DNA of 64,000 nucleotides from Globodera rostochiensis. Taxonomy: Eukaryota > Nematoda > Chromadorea > Rhabditida > Heteroderidae. This document shows positions 1 through 9,827 of the stretch, piece by piece. The position numbers were made by a program, and so were the translations under genes. A model generated the notes under the pieces. That model was given only the letters and a program-made list of their open reading frames with translations, was not told the origin of the DNA and did no database searches. Positions within the stretch are counted from its first letter, which is position 1. Each line of letters starts with the position of its first letter. The stretch lies in the NCBI GenBank assembly GCA_018350325.1, contig JAEVLN010000039.1, positions 310,001 to 374,000 of the forward strand. The letters are read 5' to 3'.

Positions 1-707
1 ATTGGGAACCAAAGTTTGCTTAAACAACAATTTTTTTTGCCCACCAAAAATTGTCCAAACGCATTAAAATGGAGTTTTTGTTTTTGTTTTGTGTGGTTGA
101 GAGTTGATTAAGATGTTTCAATACCGCCAAAATCAATTTTATTTAGTGCTCAAAGGTTTAAAGTATCTTAGTAAAATTTAAAAAACAAATTTAGAAATTA
201 TGAAGTATTAAATTTATAAGTTGAGTAATAGGGATGAGGCAATTGGGCCGTTGGGTCATCCATCCTCCGGAGAGCTTTTCAGCCCGCCGGAGGAGGAGGC
301 GGCATTCCTCCCTTTACTTTAACTCGACATAATGCAGAACGTTGGTCCACTTTATTGTTTCACAATGGTGGAGCCCCGACCCCTCGGGGGCGGTAAAGTC
401 GGGGATCGGAGACGAAAACCCCGAAGAAAATGAACGGACTGACCCAGATCACAAAAAGGTCCCAATCTTATAAACGAACACTGGGGAGGGATTTGGCCCA
501 CAACAACTGCTTGGGGGAGGAGCACGAAACATAACGGGAAGGGTTGGAGACAGGCCGTTAGAGGAAAAAGGGAGAATAGAGGGAGAGAGGGGAAAATTGC
601 GTTGTCGGTTGGCTGATCAAAGGCCGATCATTCGCGCTCTCTTTCTTTCACCTGATCCATAACATTAAGAATATAATTTCTAAAATTAATATACATGGTA
701 AATCCGG
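1..707. other. Intergenic, no gene seen
   Basis: No convincing coding sequence. AT-rich at the start. A GC-richer stretch at about 230-560 contains CCCCGACCCCTCGGGGGCGG-like and GTCGGGGATCGG strings; the latter recurs in the MITE-like element at 29512. It may be a decayed repeat; I cannot assign it. Confidence 0.4.
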
Positions 708-1200
708 CAGACCAGCGGCGGTGGCGCCGTGTCGTTTCGGCGCCGCCGTTTCAGCGCGAGCAGTTCGGCGCCCACACGTGGTTCGGCGACGACAAATGTT
801 ATTAATGAAAATTGTTTTTTGTGCTTCTATTCCTTTCCGTAAATTTTTTGCTTAGTTTTGTTTTGCTCAACGTATTTACATGGTAAACGAAATTGAATCT
901 AAACGTATTAAAGAATATGCAGAATTACAGGACTTTACAGGATTAATCCTGAGGATCCGGTCCTGTAAAAAATTTTGAGTTTAATCCTGTTACAGGATCC
1001 GGAGTCTTGATTTTGCCGGTCTCTAGTATGTACCGCAAGAATTAAATTGAATAAATTTAATTAAAATCATCTTTTCATTAATGATTTGTCGGCACCAAAA
1101 TAATTTTTTTGTTTGTGCGTGTGGGTGCCGAACTGGTCGCGCCGAAACAATACCGCGCCGAAACGACACGGCGCCAAAACGGCGGCACTGGACTGACCCA
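708..1200. repeat. Dispersed element with long inverted ends
   Basis: The left end (about 708-830, rich in GGCGCCG/TTTCGGCGC and ending in ACAAATGTTATTAATGAAAA) is repeated in inverted orientation at about 1070-1200. The ends flank about 240 bases that include a TTACAGGATTAATCCTGAGG string. The layout suggests a fold-back or MITE-like element. Partial copies occur at 5945-6130 and 8950-9125. No transposase is present. The GC-rich ends explain the short antisense reading frames here, which I do not regard as genes. Confidence 0.5.
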
Positions 1201-1247
1201 GACCGCGTGTTCCGTGATCACGGGTGTGGATAAAAAACAGCGTAAAA

Positions 1248-1353
1248 TTGTTCAAAAGTTTATGAAATGTAAAAATGAACAATATTCAGTTGGGATAGAG
1301 CCGAAAAATATAAAGAAATTGTTAACAGATTTCCAAACATATAAACATTCATT
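1248..1353 (-). other. Conserved 3' flank of the HTH family
   Basis: Sequence just downstream of the stop codon of the minus-strand gene. It is closely matched by 6731-6833 downstream of another copy, including AATTGTTCAAAAGTTTATGA and GTTAACAGATTTCCAAACAT. The last motif also occurs at 9290-9311, displaced from its gene by an insertion. It may be 3' UTR; no polyadenylation site was resolved. Confidence 0.5.
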
Positions 1354-2372
1354 TCAAATACTGCCCGAATTTGAATTCCCAATTTTCTGAACATTTGCCA
1401 CGGCATTCTCTTCCACAGAATGTCCATCGACAGAACTTGGATGCATTTGTTGTCGATCAAAAAGTTTCTTCCAAATATACAAAGTGGCTCTGCAAATTTT
1501 CAAGTTTTTGGCAATGTCCCCAACACTCATTTTAGTATTTTGGTCCTTAATTTCATAATAACGTTTCATCAATTCTTTTTGTTCGCTGTCGGAGTATATA
1601 TGTTGTGGTTCTGTAAAAGAACTTTTAAATAATATAAATAAATAATTAAATTGGGCTCAAAATACTCACTGGTTTGGCCAAGTTCACGTTTCCAATTTGA
1701 AATTGTTTTAAAACAGAGGCCCAATTCCTTTGCAACAGTTTTATTTATTTCATTTTTATAAGAGTTTTTGAATCCGGCCCGCATTAATTCGGCTTTCATT
1801 TGATCAAATTTCTCTACCAAAAGTTTACGTTCTTTTTTTGGATTTATTCGACTTATGCCAAATTCTTTTTTCCATTCATATATTTTTGTGCGATTGACTT
1901 TTAAATGTTTAGCAATTTTCTTTTCAATTTGAACCCATTTTTTTGCCGAATATTTCCCTTTTTGCTTAAATTCGTTTCTCATTGCGTGGAATTTGTCGAT
2001 AATTTTACATTTTCGCTCATATTCAGCAATTTGATCAGTTGGATTGGGTTCAATTTGTCCAAGCTGATCAGTTGAATTGGGTTCAAGTTGTCCAAGTTGA
2101 TCAGTTGAATTGGGTTCAATTTGTCCAAGCTGATCAGTTGAATTGGGTTCAATTTGTCCAATTTGGGTGTTCTGTCGGTCGATTTGGTGATGGACATTTT
2201 GTCCAAAGTTTGTTGGCGCCGGCATTTTCAAATCTTCGGCGGCTTCACCTTTGTCCCACCAGCCTTTTCCGAATATTTCATCAAATGTTTTGAGCTCCAA
2301 CTTTACGGATTTGGCTTTGTCGAATGAATTTGTTGCCAAGAATAAAAACAAAATTAAAATCCAAAATTCCAT
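1354..2372 (-). CDS. Secreted triple-HTH family protein, copy 1 (intact, 2 exons)
   Basis: Function not recognised. Exons 2372-1670 and 1610-1354, with a 59 base intron (GTGAGT...TTTTACAG, phase 1); splicing joins two frames into about 319 aa. Residues 1-20 form a hydrophobic signal peptide starting MEFWILIL. Next comes an acidic block with FDEIFGKGWWDK (about 30-41), then four copies of an 11-residue LGQIEPNSTDQ repeat (about 71-114). Three HTH-like domains follow: 120-174 (IAKHLKVNRTKIYEWKKEFG), 181-234 (VAKELGLCFKTISNWKRELG), and a third in exon 2 ending CRATLYIWKK. The tail is VEENAVANVQKIGNSNSGSI. The start was chosen because other copies align at this Met, next to the leader TTTTGCCCAAATAAAATGG. 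The domains resemble homeodomain-like DNA-binding folds of transposases; export plus DNA binding would suit a host-directed effector, but that is inference. Confidence 0.75.
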
Positions 2373-2645
2373 TTTATTTGGGCAAAAAACAACCTCTGAA
2401 TTTAGGTGAGATTTAAAATGAATTCTAATTAATTTAATAATTTAGAGAGAAAAAATTTGTCAATTTTTTTTGTGTTAATGAATTCCTTGCAATAATAAAT
2501 TTTAAAGATAATATTTAATATTAATAAATTAACATGCCAAAAATTGAGAGTAATAAATGACAACCTACAATTTATGGGCATTCATATAAATCATATTCTT
2601 TAATAATTATCTTACCAAATCAATGAAATCAATATTCTCGACGTC
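2373..2645 (-). promoter_or_regulatory. Upstream region of HTH copy 1
   Basis: Read on the minus strand it carries, from distal to proximal: a block with ATTGATTT...AAAGAATATGATTTATATGA ATGCCCAT, the phrase TGTCATTTATTACT (here slightly decayed), an AACACAAAAAAAATTGACAA block, and the leader next to the ATG. The same order is found before several other members, so it is a candidate shared promoter. No TATA box or trans-splice acceptor was fixed. Confidence 0.5.
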
Positions 2646-3591
2646 TGATATTATTTATTCTGCACAATGCAAATCAAAAATAATTTTTTGTTGGAAAATG
2701 CAAAAACAATTTTGGAAATTGTTCGCCTTTGGGCCCGGGTTTGAAACCGGTCGTATTGGAGGTCAGATTTTGGATGCTTGACCCCGAAAACCTCTCGCGC
2801 TATCATATTTTATTTTTGTTTTTATACTTTAACTCTTCTTTTTTTAGTATTTTTTTGAAACAAATCAGAGATAAAAAATATTCATTTTAAAAACTTACCT
2901 AAAAAATCGGCACCGCCGACCTCCCACCACCCCCCCCCCCAGCACTACGTAAAACCGAATTTTCAAAAAAATTTTGACTTTTTTTAAACAAAACAAAAAG
3001 TTAAAAATTCTAAAAAAATACCGGAAATCTTTTTTCAGAAAATTGATTAACAAACAATCAAAAGTTCAATCTTTTCCTTTAAAATTTTCTTGTTAAGCTC
3101 AATACTCGACGAATTGGTAACCAGTGAATCAAAAACATATTTTCAGGCAATTTTTAGAATAAAAATATTTCCTTTGAATGTGTTCAAAACCCGGAAAATA
3201 TTTTTTTGTTTAGTTTTATTTTGCTCACCGTATTTACATGGAACAGATACCTCATAGATATTTTTCCATACCTATTGAACCGGGACCAAAACAATATTCC
3301 TGACATCTTATAAATATTTTTCCTAAACCAAGTCTCAAACATCATATATTTGACGAAAAAATGGAAAGGAGCTTTACGACTAATTGCACTCCTTGCTTGA
3401 TCCACGTGCAACAATGGGTGTTTTTTTTTAATTTTTAGGCAAAAAGGGGGGAAAAAAAAGTTCAAAGAGTGCTTCAGCTTCTGTTTAGTAATAAAAATCA
3501 AAAAATCTTAAACAAGAAGTGAAAGCCCGAGCATTTTTTGGAGGTAGCCGCCCAAATATGTAGCGCCAAACATTGGACCTGTAAATTTTCT
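2646..3591. other. Intergenic with an orphan promoter fragment
   Basis: AT-rich, no gene. At about 3268-3325 lies ATTGAACCGGGACCAAAACA followed by ATATTCCTGACATCTTATAA. This matches the distal part of the HTH-family upstream region (compare 49748-49790 and 52030-52070) but no family gene is attached, so it is probably a relic. A poly-C tract sits at about 2928-2940 beside a GCACCGCCGACC string belonging to the dispersed GGCGGTGCCGATAGGCGCC element. Reading frames here look random. Confidence 0.4.
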
Positions 3592-4017
3592 TTAGCAGTC
3601 TTCACATTTCCCAGTTGGTGCTCTTTTGCGCTGATCACGTTCACGATCCCCGACTTCCCTCCCCGAACGTCGACCAACCCTACTATGAATTATAATTTGG
3701 GGACTACTAATTATACGAATTTTGTAAGATTGATTATTCATTGACATCGAATTGCCTGTTCGCCGTCCTCCACGTCCACAACAGCAAAACAACCGCTTTT
3801 TGACAAGAGCCCTGTCGTACTGCTCCATCTCTTTATTAAGCAGCGCCATCATTTCGAGTGCCGACCTGAGTGCAATTATTACAAAAACACAAACCAATAT
3901 AAAAATCATGGAAATCAGAAATGCATTCATTATAAAACACAAATCATCATTTATTACAAAAAACAAAACCAGTATTGAAAAATACAAACACATAATGATA
4001 GAATCAGAAAAACGCAA
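3592..4017 (-). CDS. Putative small membrane protein (141 aa)
   Basis: Not recognised. The frame encodes two strongly hydrophobic segments (about residues 8-25 and 31-50, the second ISMIFILVCVFVIIALRSAL). A charged helix (EMMALLNKEMEQYDRALVKK) follows, then a basic Cys-rich stretch LFCCCGRGGRR and a polar basic C-terminus ending GKCEDC. The composition is more protein-like than neighbouring frames. However, there is no family match, and the upstream side merges into degenerate repeats that grade into a satellite. The internal Met before NAFLISMIF could be the real start. It may be one exon of a larger gene or a remnant. Confidence 0.3.
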   Translation of the reverse strand: MRFSDSIIMCLYFSILVLFFVINDDLCFIMNAFLISMIFILVCVFVIIALRSALEMMALLNKEMEQYDRALVKKRLFCCCGRGGRRTGNSMSMNNQSYKIRIISSPQIIIHSRVGRRSGREVGDRERDQRKRAPTGKCEDC

Positions 4018-4936
4018 TTAAAAAAACACATTATAATGGAAAACACACATTACAAAAAACACCAATATTACAAAAAAAACACAATGATGGAATCAGAAAT
4101 GCAATCAATAGAAGAAAACTTAACCCAATATTAAAACACAAAAGTTTATGGAATCAGAAATGCAATCAATAGACAAAACTCAACCCAATATTAAAAAACA
4201 CAAAAGTATGGAATCAGAAATGCAATCAATAGAAAAAACTCAACCCAATATTAAAAAACACAAAAGTTTATGGAATCAGAAATGCAATCAATAGAAAAAA
4301 ACTCAACCCAATATTAAAAAACACAAAAGTTTATGGAATCAGAAATGCAATCAATAGAAAAAACTCAACCCAATATTAAAAAACACAAAAGTTTATGGAA
4401 TCAGAAATGCAATCAATAGACAAAACTCAACCCAATATTAAAAAACACAAAAGTATGGAATCAGAAATGCAATCAATAGAAAAAACTCAACCCAATATTA
4501 AAAAACACAAAAGTATGGAATCAGAAATGCAATCAATAGAAAAAACTCAACCCAATATTAAAAAACACAAAAGTTTATGGAATCAGAAATGCAATCAATA
4601 GAAAAAACTCAACCCAATATTAAAAAACACAAAAGTTTATGGAATCAGAAATGCAATCAATAGAAAAAACTCAACCCAATATTAAAAAACACAAAAGTTT
4701 ATGGAATCAGAAATGCAATCAATAGAAAAAACTTAACCCAATATTAAAAAACACAAAAGTTTATGGAATCAGAAATGCAATCAATAGAAAAAACTCAACC
4801 CAATATTAAAAAACACAAAAGTTTATGGAATCAGAAATGCAATCAATAGACAAAACTCAACCCAATATTAAAAAACACAAAAGTATGGAATCAGAAATGC
4901 AATCAATAGAAAAAACTCAACCCAATATTAAAAAAC
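4018..4936. repeat. 60-63 base tandem satellite
   Basis: About 14 units beginning ATGGAATCAGAAATGCAATC, at about 4084, 4148, 4208, 4270, 4333, 4395, 4455, 4515, 4577, 4639, 4700, 4762, 4825 and 4885. Units differ mainly by presence of TTT before TATGG. Degenerate precursors (ATGGAAATCAGAAATGC at about 3908, ATGATAGAATCAG at about 3993) lie on the left, inside the membrane-protein frame. 60 base units stay open and read as MESEMQSIEKTQPNIKKHKS repeats, which I regard as incidental. The array ends abruptly at 4936 within the HTH1 coding sequence of a family pseudogene. Confidence 0.85.
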
Positions 4937-5347
4937 GATTGACTTTTAAATGTTTAGAAATTCTATCCTCAATTTTAACACTTTCTTTATCCGAAAATTT
5001 TCCTATTTTCTTAAATTCGTCTATCATTTCATTGAATTTGGCAACAATTTTACGTTTTCTCTCATTTTCAGCAAAATTTCGCTTGAATTGGCATTATGAG
5101 AGGAGGATATTGATCAGTTGAATTTGAATTCAATTTGCCCAATTTGGGTGTTCTCCGGTCGATTTGGTGATTTGTTGGCGGCATTTTCAAATCTTCGGCG
5201 GCTTTCTTTGTCCCACCAGCCTTCACCGAATATTTCATCAAATGTTTTGAGTTGCGTTTCCTACAATTTTACTTTTACGGATTCGGATTTGTCCAATAAA
5301 TTTGTTGCAAATAATGAGATTAAAATTAAAATCCAAAATTCTTCCAT
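4937..5347 (-). pseudogene. HTH family, truncated copy
   Basis: The start MEEFWILILI aligns with the family signal peptide at 5347. A TAG replaces the first Glu of the usual KLEETPLKTF, and frameshifts follow in the DKGEAAED region. Remains of the linker repeat and the start of HTH1 can be followed across frames to the codons for HLKVNR at 4937. There the 60-63 base satellite begins; HTH2, HTH3 and the tail are absent. Upstream, 5348-5440 retains a decayed leader and proximal promoter. Confidence 0.8.
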
Positions 5348-5559
5348 TTTATTTGGTCAAAAAAACGTCTAAATTTAGGGGCATTTATATGAAGTTCCAA
5401 TTAAATTGTATTGACAATTATTTTTGTTTAAAGAAATCTGTCAAAAATGTTCTTAAATAAAGAATAACAAAATATTCAACTTTTTAAAAATAATAAATAG
5501 CATTAATAAAAAAATATTGAAAGTAATTGTTGATCGAAGAAATTTACAAAGTCGATATA

Positions 5560-5820
5560 ATAAGTGATTCGAAATGTTAGAGATTCTCGATCGAACTCGA
5601 TCGGTCTTCAAGTCCTTGCCCTGCTCAAAAGTAGAGCCCGGACTTGAGCTTCAAGCGAGATTTCGAGTCGAGATTCTCGAAAAAATCTCGGTCTCGAAAA
5701 ATCTCGAGTCGGAACAGTCGAGAATCGAGATTTTTTATAAATACAGTAATTTTGAAGCTTTTTAGGGATGGGCGAGCGAGATCTCGAGACGAGATTCTCG
5801 TCTCGACCGGACTTTCCTTA
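5560..5820. repeat. TCTCGA-rich dispersed element
   Basis: Dense in GAGATTCTCG, ATCTCGAGAC and TCTCGTCTCGACCGG, many of them palindromic. Other copies: 8505-8745, 14338-14462, 18812-19005 (and its duplicates at about 21785 and 25306) and 19916-20040. Short frames within it are not genes. Confidence 0.6.
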
Positions 5821-6424
5821 AATCAAAAATTTCAACCGATTCAAAAACCGCTATAAATTCTCAATTTTTATTTTATACATATTGACGAATTCATAACCAG
5901 TGAATCAAAAACATATTTCATCAAAACCCTGAAAATAGCCGCCACACATTTTGGCTACGACAAATGTTACTAATGAAAATTGTTTTTGTATTTCTATTCT
6001 TTCCGTAAATTTTTTGTTTAGTTTTGTTTTGCTCAACGTATTTACATGGTAAACGAAATTGAATCTAAACGTATTAAAGAATAGGCAAAATTACAGGACT
6101 TTACAGGATTAATCCTGAGGATCCGGTCCGAAATGATCCGTCGGATCCCCAGAAACAAACTTTAGCTCGAGCTCAAAAATGGCCTTATCTTGAATTTTGA
6201 AGATTGTTAAACAAAAACCAGTAGTTGCATTTGGCTAAATTCCAGTTTTTTAATCGACTATAACTAAGCTCAGTTGTTAAAATAAAAAGCCAAAATGCCG
6301 AATTAAACTTATGTTAAACAACTTATATTTATTGAATTTAATTATTTTTACCTTACAAATTAGGCAAACAAAACCGGGCTGGAGCAGAAATGTTAAAATA
6401 AAATTTCTAGGAATACCGTATAAC
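5821..6424. other. Intergenic with partial dispersed repeats
   Basis: Holds GACGAATTCATAACCAGTGA plus AAAAACATATTTCA, recurring at about 8805-8840 and 3115-3145. It also holds a partial copy of the 708-1200 element (about 5945-6130) including the TTACAGGATTAATCCTGAGG string. No gene seen. Confidence 0.4.
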
Positions 6425-6600
6425 CTAAATGCCATGGTGGAGGGGGGAGGTTGAACTGCTTTAAGGGATGGGGAGGGGTTGAACTGCTTTAAGGAGGGGA
6501 GAGAGTTTACTGCTCCAAGAGGGGGGGGGGGGGCTGAACTACTTTAAGGGGGGAGGAAGAGTTGAACTGAGGGGGGAGGGGAGCTCTTAAAAAGTTTTGA
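6425..6600. repeat. G-rich degenerate tandem repeat
   Basis: Four to five imperfect units of roughly 35-40 bases pair a G-tract (up to 14 G at about 6521-6534) with GTTGAACTGCTTTAAGG. The + strand could form G-quadruplexes. No coding signal. Confidence 0.6.
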
Positions 6601-6730
6601 GCCCATCAAAAGTGTAGAGTTTGACGGACCTCAACTCGTTCATTTTTTTCCAGTTTTTCTGTATAGTTTTCTTTCAAATCTAACCAAATTAAGCATTTTT
6701 ATTAGTCGGATCGCTTAGTACAGCTTGGAA

Positions 6731-6833
6731 TTGTTCAAAAGTTTATGAAAAGAAAAATTAACAATCCAGTTGCGGAAAAGCCGAAAAATATAAAGAAATC
6801 ATTAACAGATTTCCAAACATATAAAACAGTCAT
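6731..6833 (-). other. Conserved 3' flank of the HTH family
   Basis: Matches 1248-1353 downstream of copy 1 (AATTGTTCAAAAGTTTATGA; CCGAAAAATATAAAGAAAT; GTTAACAGATTTCCAAACAT with slight changes), supporting duplication of gene plus flank. Confidence 0.5.
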
Positions 6834-7812
6834 TCAAATACTCCCCGAATTTGAATTCCCAATTTTCTGAACATTTGCCACGGCATTTTCTTCCACAGAT
6901 TGCCCATCGACAGAATTTGGATGCATTTGTTGTCGATCAAATTGTTTCTTCCAATTACACAAAGTGGCTCTGCAGATTTTCAACATTTTGGCAATGCCCC
7001 CGTCTCTAATTTTAGGGGTTTTGGCCTTAATTTCATAATAACGTTTCATCAATTCCTTTTGTTCACTGCGGGAGTGATTATGTTTTGGTGCTGTAAAAGA
7101 TAATATAAATAAATAGGGTTCAAAATACTTACTGGTTTTGCCAAGTTCACTCTTCCACCGGTAAATTGTTGCATCACAAAGGCCCAACTCTTTCGCGACA
7201 GTTTTATCTAATTCATGATATGAATTTTTGAATCCGGCCCGCTTTAACTCGGCTTTTCTTTGATCAAACTTCTCTAACAAATTTTTTCGCTCATTTTTTG
7301 GAATTCTTTGGCTTAAGTCTAATTCTTTTTTCCATTTATATATTTTTTTGCGATGGACTTTTAAATGTTTAGCAATATTTTCCTCAATTTGGACCCTGTC
7401 TTTATTCGAAAATTTTCCTATTTTCTTGAACTTTCATTTTGTTGAAATTGTCTATAATTTTACGTTTACGCTCATCTTCAGCAATATTTTCGTTCTGTTC
7501 ATCCCCGTTTTTGGCATTATCAGAGTGATCAGACTCTGTGAGAGGAGGATTCTTATCAGTTGAATTGGGTTCAATTTGTCCAATTTGGGTGTTTTGCCGG
7601 TCGATTTGGTGATGGACATTTTGTCCAAAGTTTGTTGGCGCCGGCATTTTCAAATCTTCGGCGGCTTCATCTTTGTCCCACCAGCCTTCTCCGAATATTT
7701 CATCAAATGTTTTGAGTGGCGTTTCCTCCAATTTTACTTTTACGGATTCGGCGTTGTCGAGTGAATTTGTTGCAAATAATGAGATTAAAATTAAAATCCA
7801 GAATTCTTCCAT
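6834..7812 (-). pseudogene. HTH family, copy with a single frameshift
   Basis: Starts MEEFWILILISLFATNSLDN and carries FDEIFGEGWWDKDEAAED, one IEPNSTDKNPPLTESDHS unit and the start of HTH1. At 7431/7430 about five bases are missing relative to other copies, and the frame hits TAA after about 136 codons. Downstream the family frame resumes intact: the rest of HTH1, HTH2 (LGLCDATIYRWKSELGKT), a 42 base intron (7132-7091, GTAAGT...TTTTACAG), HTH3 (CRATLCNWKKQFDRQQ) and a complete tail. With one lesion the decay looks recent. It could be a null allele or an assembly error; a truncated 136 aa secreted product is also possible. Confidence 0.75.
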
Positions 7813-8504
7813 TTTATCAAAAATTTCTTAAATAAAGAATAATAAAACAATCAACTTTTTAAAAATAATAAATAGTATTTAGCATTAAGAAAAAAATTAT
7901 TGAAAGTAATAGTGACAGCCGGCAATTGAATGGGCAGTCTGAATCAATATTCCTGACATTTCCTACTACATAATAATCGTCATTTTATAAAAATTGCAAT
8001 CGATTCTGAATAGAAACATGTTTATAAATTACTTTAAAAAGCTAAAACTCCTCTATGACCGATTAACTCAGATGTTTACTGAAACTTGGAAATTGGTAAT
8101 TTTATTTTGCTCAAAGCAACTAATATATTCAAATTTGCCAATTATGCATTCTCCTACGCTATGAATTCCAGAATCAGTAAAATTATTCGGATCCGCCAAA
8201 ATTCCTACGTCAAATAATTCTGTCGAAAATTGCTTGTCCGACATTACGACAACGAACTGAAACATTTTGGGCACAGAATCTTGTCATATCCAAAAATTCG
8301 GTTGAAATTTTGATGAATTCTCCCATTAATCGTCAAAATCAAAGCGGTCGCTTTCGGTCCGAATGTCGAATAGAACCGAATGTCGAAATTTCTAATGTCG
8401 AATAGAACAAAAAAGCTCGATTTCGACCAAAATGTACCCATATTTTGTAATAAAAACACAAAAAAGCAATTGTGAATCAGTGGAATTTTTGGGGAAAAAA
8501 ATTT
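7813..8504. other. Upstream region of copy 2 and unassigned DNA
   Basis: About 7900-7970 contains GTGACAGCCGGCAATTGAAT, GGGCA and GAATCAATATTCCTGACATT: a rearranged form of the family's distal promoter module on the minus strand, lacking the AAAGAATATGATTTATAT section. The remainder to 8504 has a 17 base near-repeat CGAATGTCGAATAGAAC twice (about 8360-8410) and no gene. Confidence 0.45.
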
Positions 8505-8745
8505 TTTATTCTCGATCTAAAGCTTGATTGAAGAAATTTACAAAGATCTTCGAGATTCTATATTATACGAGATTCGAAATGTTAGCTCGATCGAAAGCTC
8601 GATCGGTCTTCAAGTCCTTGACCTACTCAAAAGTAGAGTCCGGACTTGAGCTCGGGCGAGATCCGAGTTTGGATTCTCGAAAAAATCTCGTCGAGATTTT
8701 TCGAGATCTCGAGACGAGATTCTCGTCTCGACCGGGCTCTACTCA
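8505..8745. repeat. TCTCGA-rich dispersed element, copy 2
   Basis: Shares with 5560-5820 the strings GTTAG...CTCGATCG, GGTCTTCAAGTCCTTG, CTCAAAAGTAGAG, CCGGACTTGAGCT and GAGACGAGATTCTCGTCTCG. It is the same family with internal length differences. Confidence 0.6.
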
Positions 8746-8949
8746 AAAGTAATTTTTCCTTAAATCAAAAATTTCAACCGATTCAAAAACCGCTATAAAT
8801 TTGACGAATTCATAACCACTGAATCAAAAACATATTTCAGGCAATTTTTAGAATAAAAATATTTCCATAATTTTGCGACTAATAAGGTCTCGCCTATGCT
8901 TTTTCAAATTTGAACCGGTTCAAAACCCTGAAATTAGCCACTTTTTTAT

Positions 8950-9125
8950 GAATTTTACCATATGTCGTTTCGGCGCGATATCGCTTCAGCGCCGCCGTTT
9001 CGGCGCGAGCAGTTCGGCGCCCACACATTTTGGCTACGACAAATGTTACTAATGAAAATTGTTTTTTTGTATCTGTTTTTTCTGTATATTTTTTGTTTAG
9101 TTTTGTTTTGCTCACGGTATTTACA
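8950..9125. repeat. Copy of the GGCGC-ended element
   Basis: CGTTTCGGCGCGATATCGCT, GCCGTTTCGGCGCGAGCAGT, GACAAATGTTACTAATGAAA and TTTGTTTAGTTTTGTTTTGC match the left half of the element at 708-1200. No inverted partner was seen nearby, so this is a half copy. Confidence 0.5.
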
Positions 9126-9311
9126 ATAAATTCGCAGAATGAACAAAAAAGAAGCTAAACGTATGTATCGCAAAACCAACCGGAGGATTTTGAATATTCT
9201 TGAAGTTTTTGATCCCCAAAACATTAATGGTCGATCAAAACTGCATTATTGAGCCCGTGATCGATTATTGTCGTCTAATATATATAAATCGTTAACAGAT
9301 TTCCACACATA

Positions 9312-9823
9312 TAACTAGCGACCGGACCGATATGCTCCAAAAATCGCCAAATATGCGCATATATATGCTCCAAAAAAGGCCAAAATATGCATCAAAAACA
9401 TGCCAAAAATGCCGAAATATGCACCAAATATACCGAAATATGCACCGAAATATGGCACTTTTAGTGCACTAATTTGCGTAATACTTAATTTTTTCTCCTT
9501 TTAACGTATAATTAAGTAGATTTAAGGCCTTTTCGCATATTATTGTAGTATTTTTGGAAAGTTGAAAAAGATCGAAAAATCGCGGTGGTTTTAACCGTCA
9601 GGCCAATTCATCTCCTGGCCATCTCCGCGCCAGCCACTCAAGCGCTGCACCATTTCAGCGCCGCGATTTTTCCCCTTATTTTATGAAAATGTTCAATTCT
9701 TCAAGCCTTTTTTTCAAAAATGACTAAAAGATATCGTTGAAAAGATGAATTATTTTTAAAAACAGCCAAAAAACCATGATTTTGGGTAAATGCTAAAATC
9801 GTTTTTTCTAAATCATTGGTCAT
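9312..9823. mobile_element. About 500 base insertion splitting a 3' flank
   Basis: In the equivalent flank at 6810-6835, CCAAACATATAAAACAGTCA runs straight into CATTCAAATACTCCCC. Here the two halves are separated by about 500 bases (CTAGCGACCGG... to ...AAATCATTGGT). The insert contains degenerate CCGAAATATGCACC repeats (9318-9470), related to those at 59255-59350, and a GC-richer part with CAGCGCCGCG. No open frame and no clear terminal repeats. It is probably a non-autonomous insertion; exact ends are uncertain. Confidence 0.4.
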
Positions 9824-9827
9824 TCAT

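Noticed and set aside
2039..2293. Open frames antisense to the linker repeats (MNWVQFVQADQLNWVQF type), also near 10497 and 61524
   Set aside because: They are shadows of the GQIEPNSTDQ repeat in other frames; the sense strand has signal peptide, domains and splice sites.
2530..2536. ATGCCA as a dorsal-gland promoter box
   Set aside because: A six-base match occurs by chance; it is not found at a consistent place or strand upstream of the other family members.
2731..2800. Possible tRNA on the minus strand (CCGGTTTCAAACCCGGG arm)
   Set aside because: The T-arm-like hairpin is there, but no acceptor stem or D arm could be paired convincingly; B box is mismatched.
4395..4601. Tandem-repeat protein MESEMQSIEKTQPNIKKHKS
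   Set aside because: Only 60 base units keep the frame; neighbouring 62 and 63 base units break it. The repeat is non-coding satellite.
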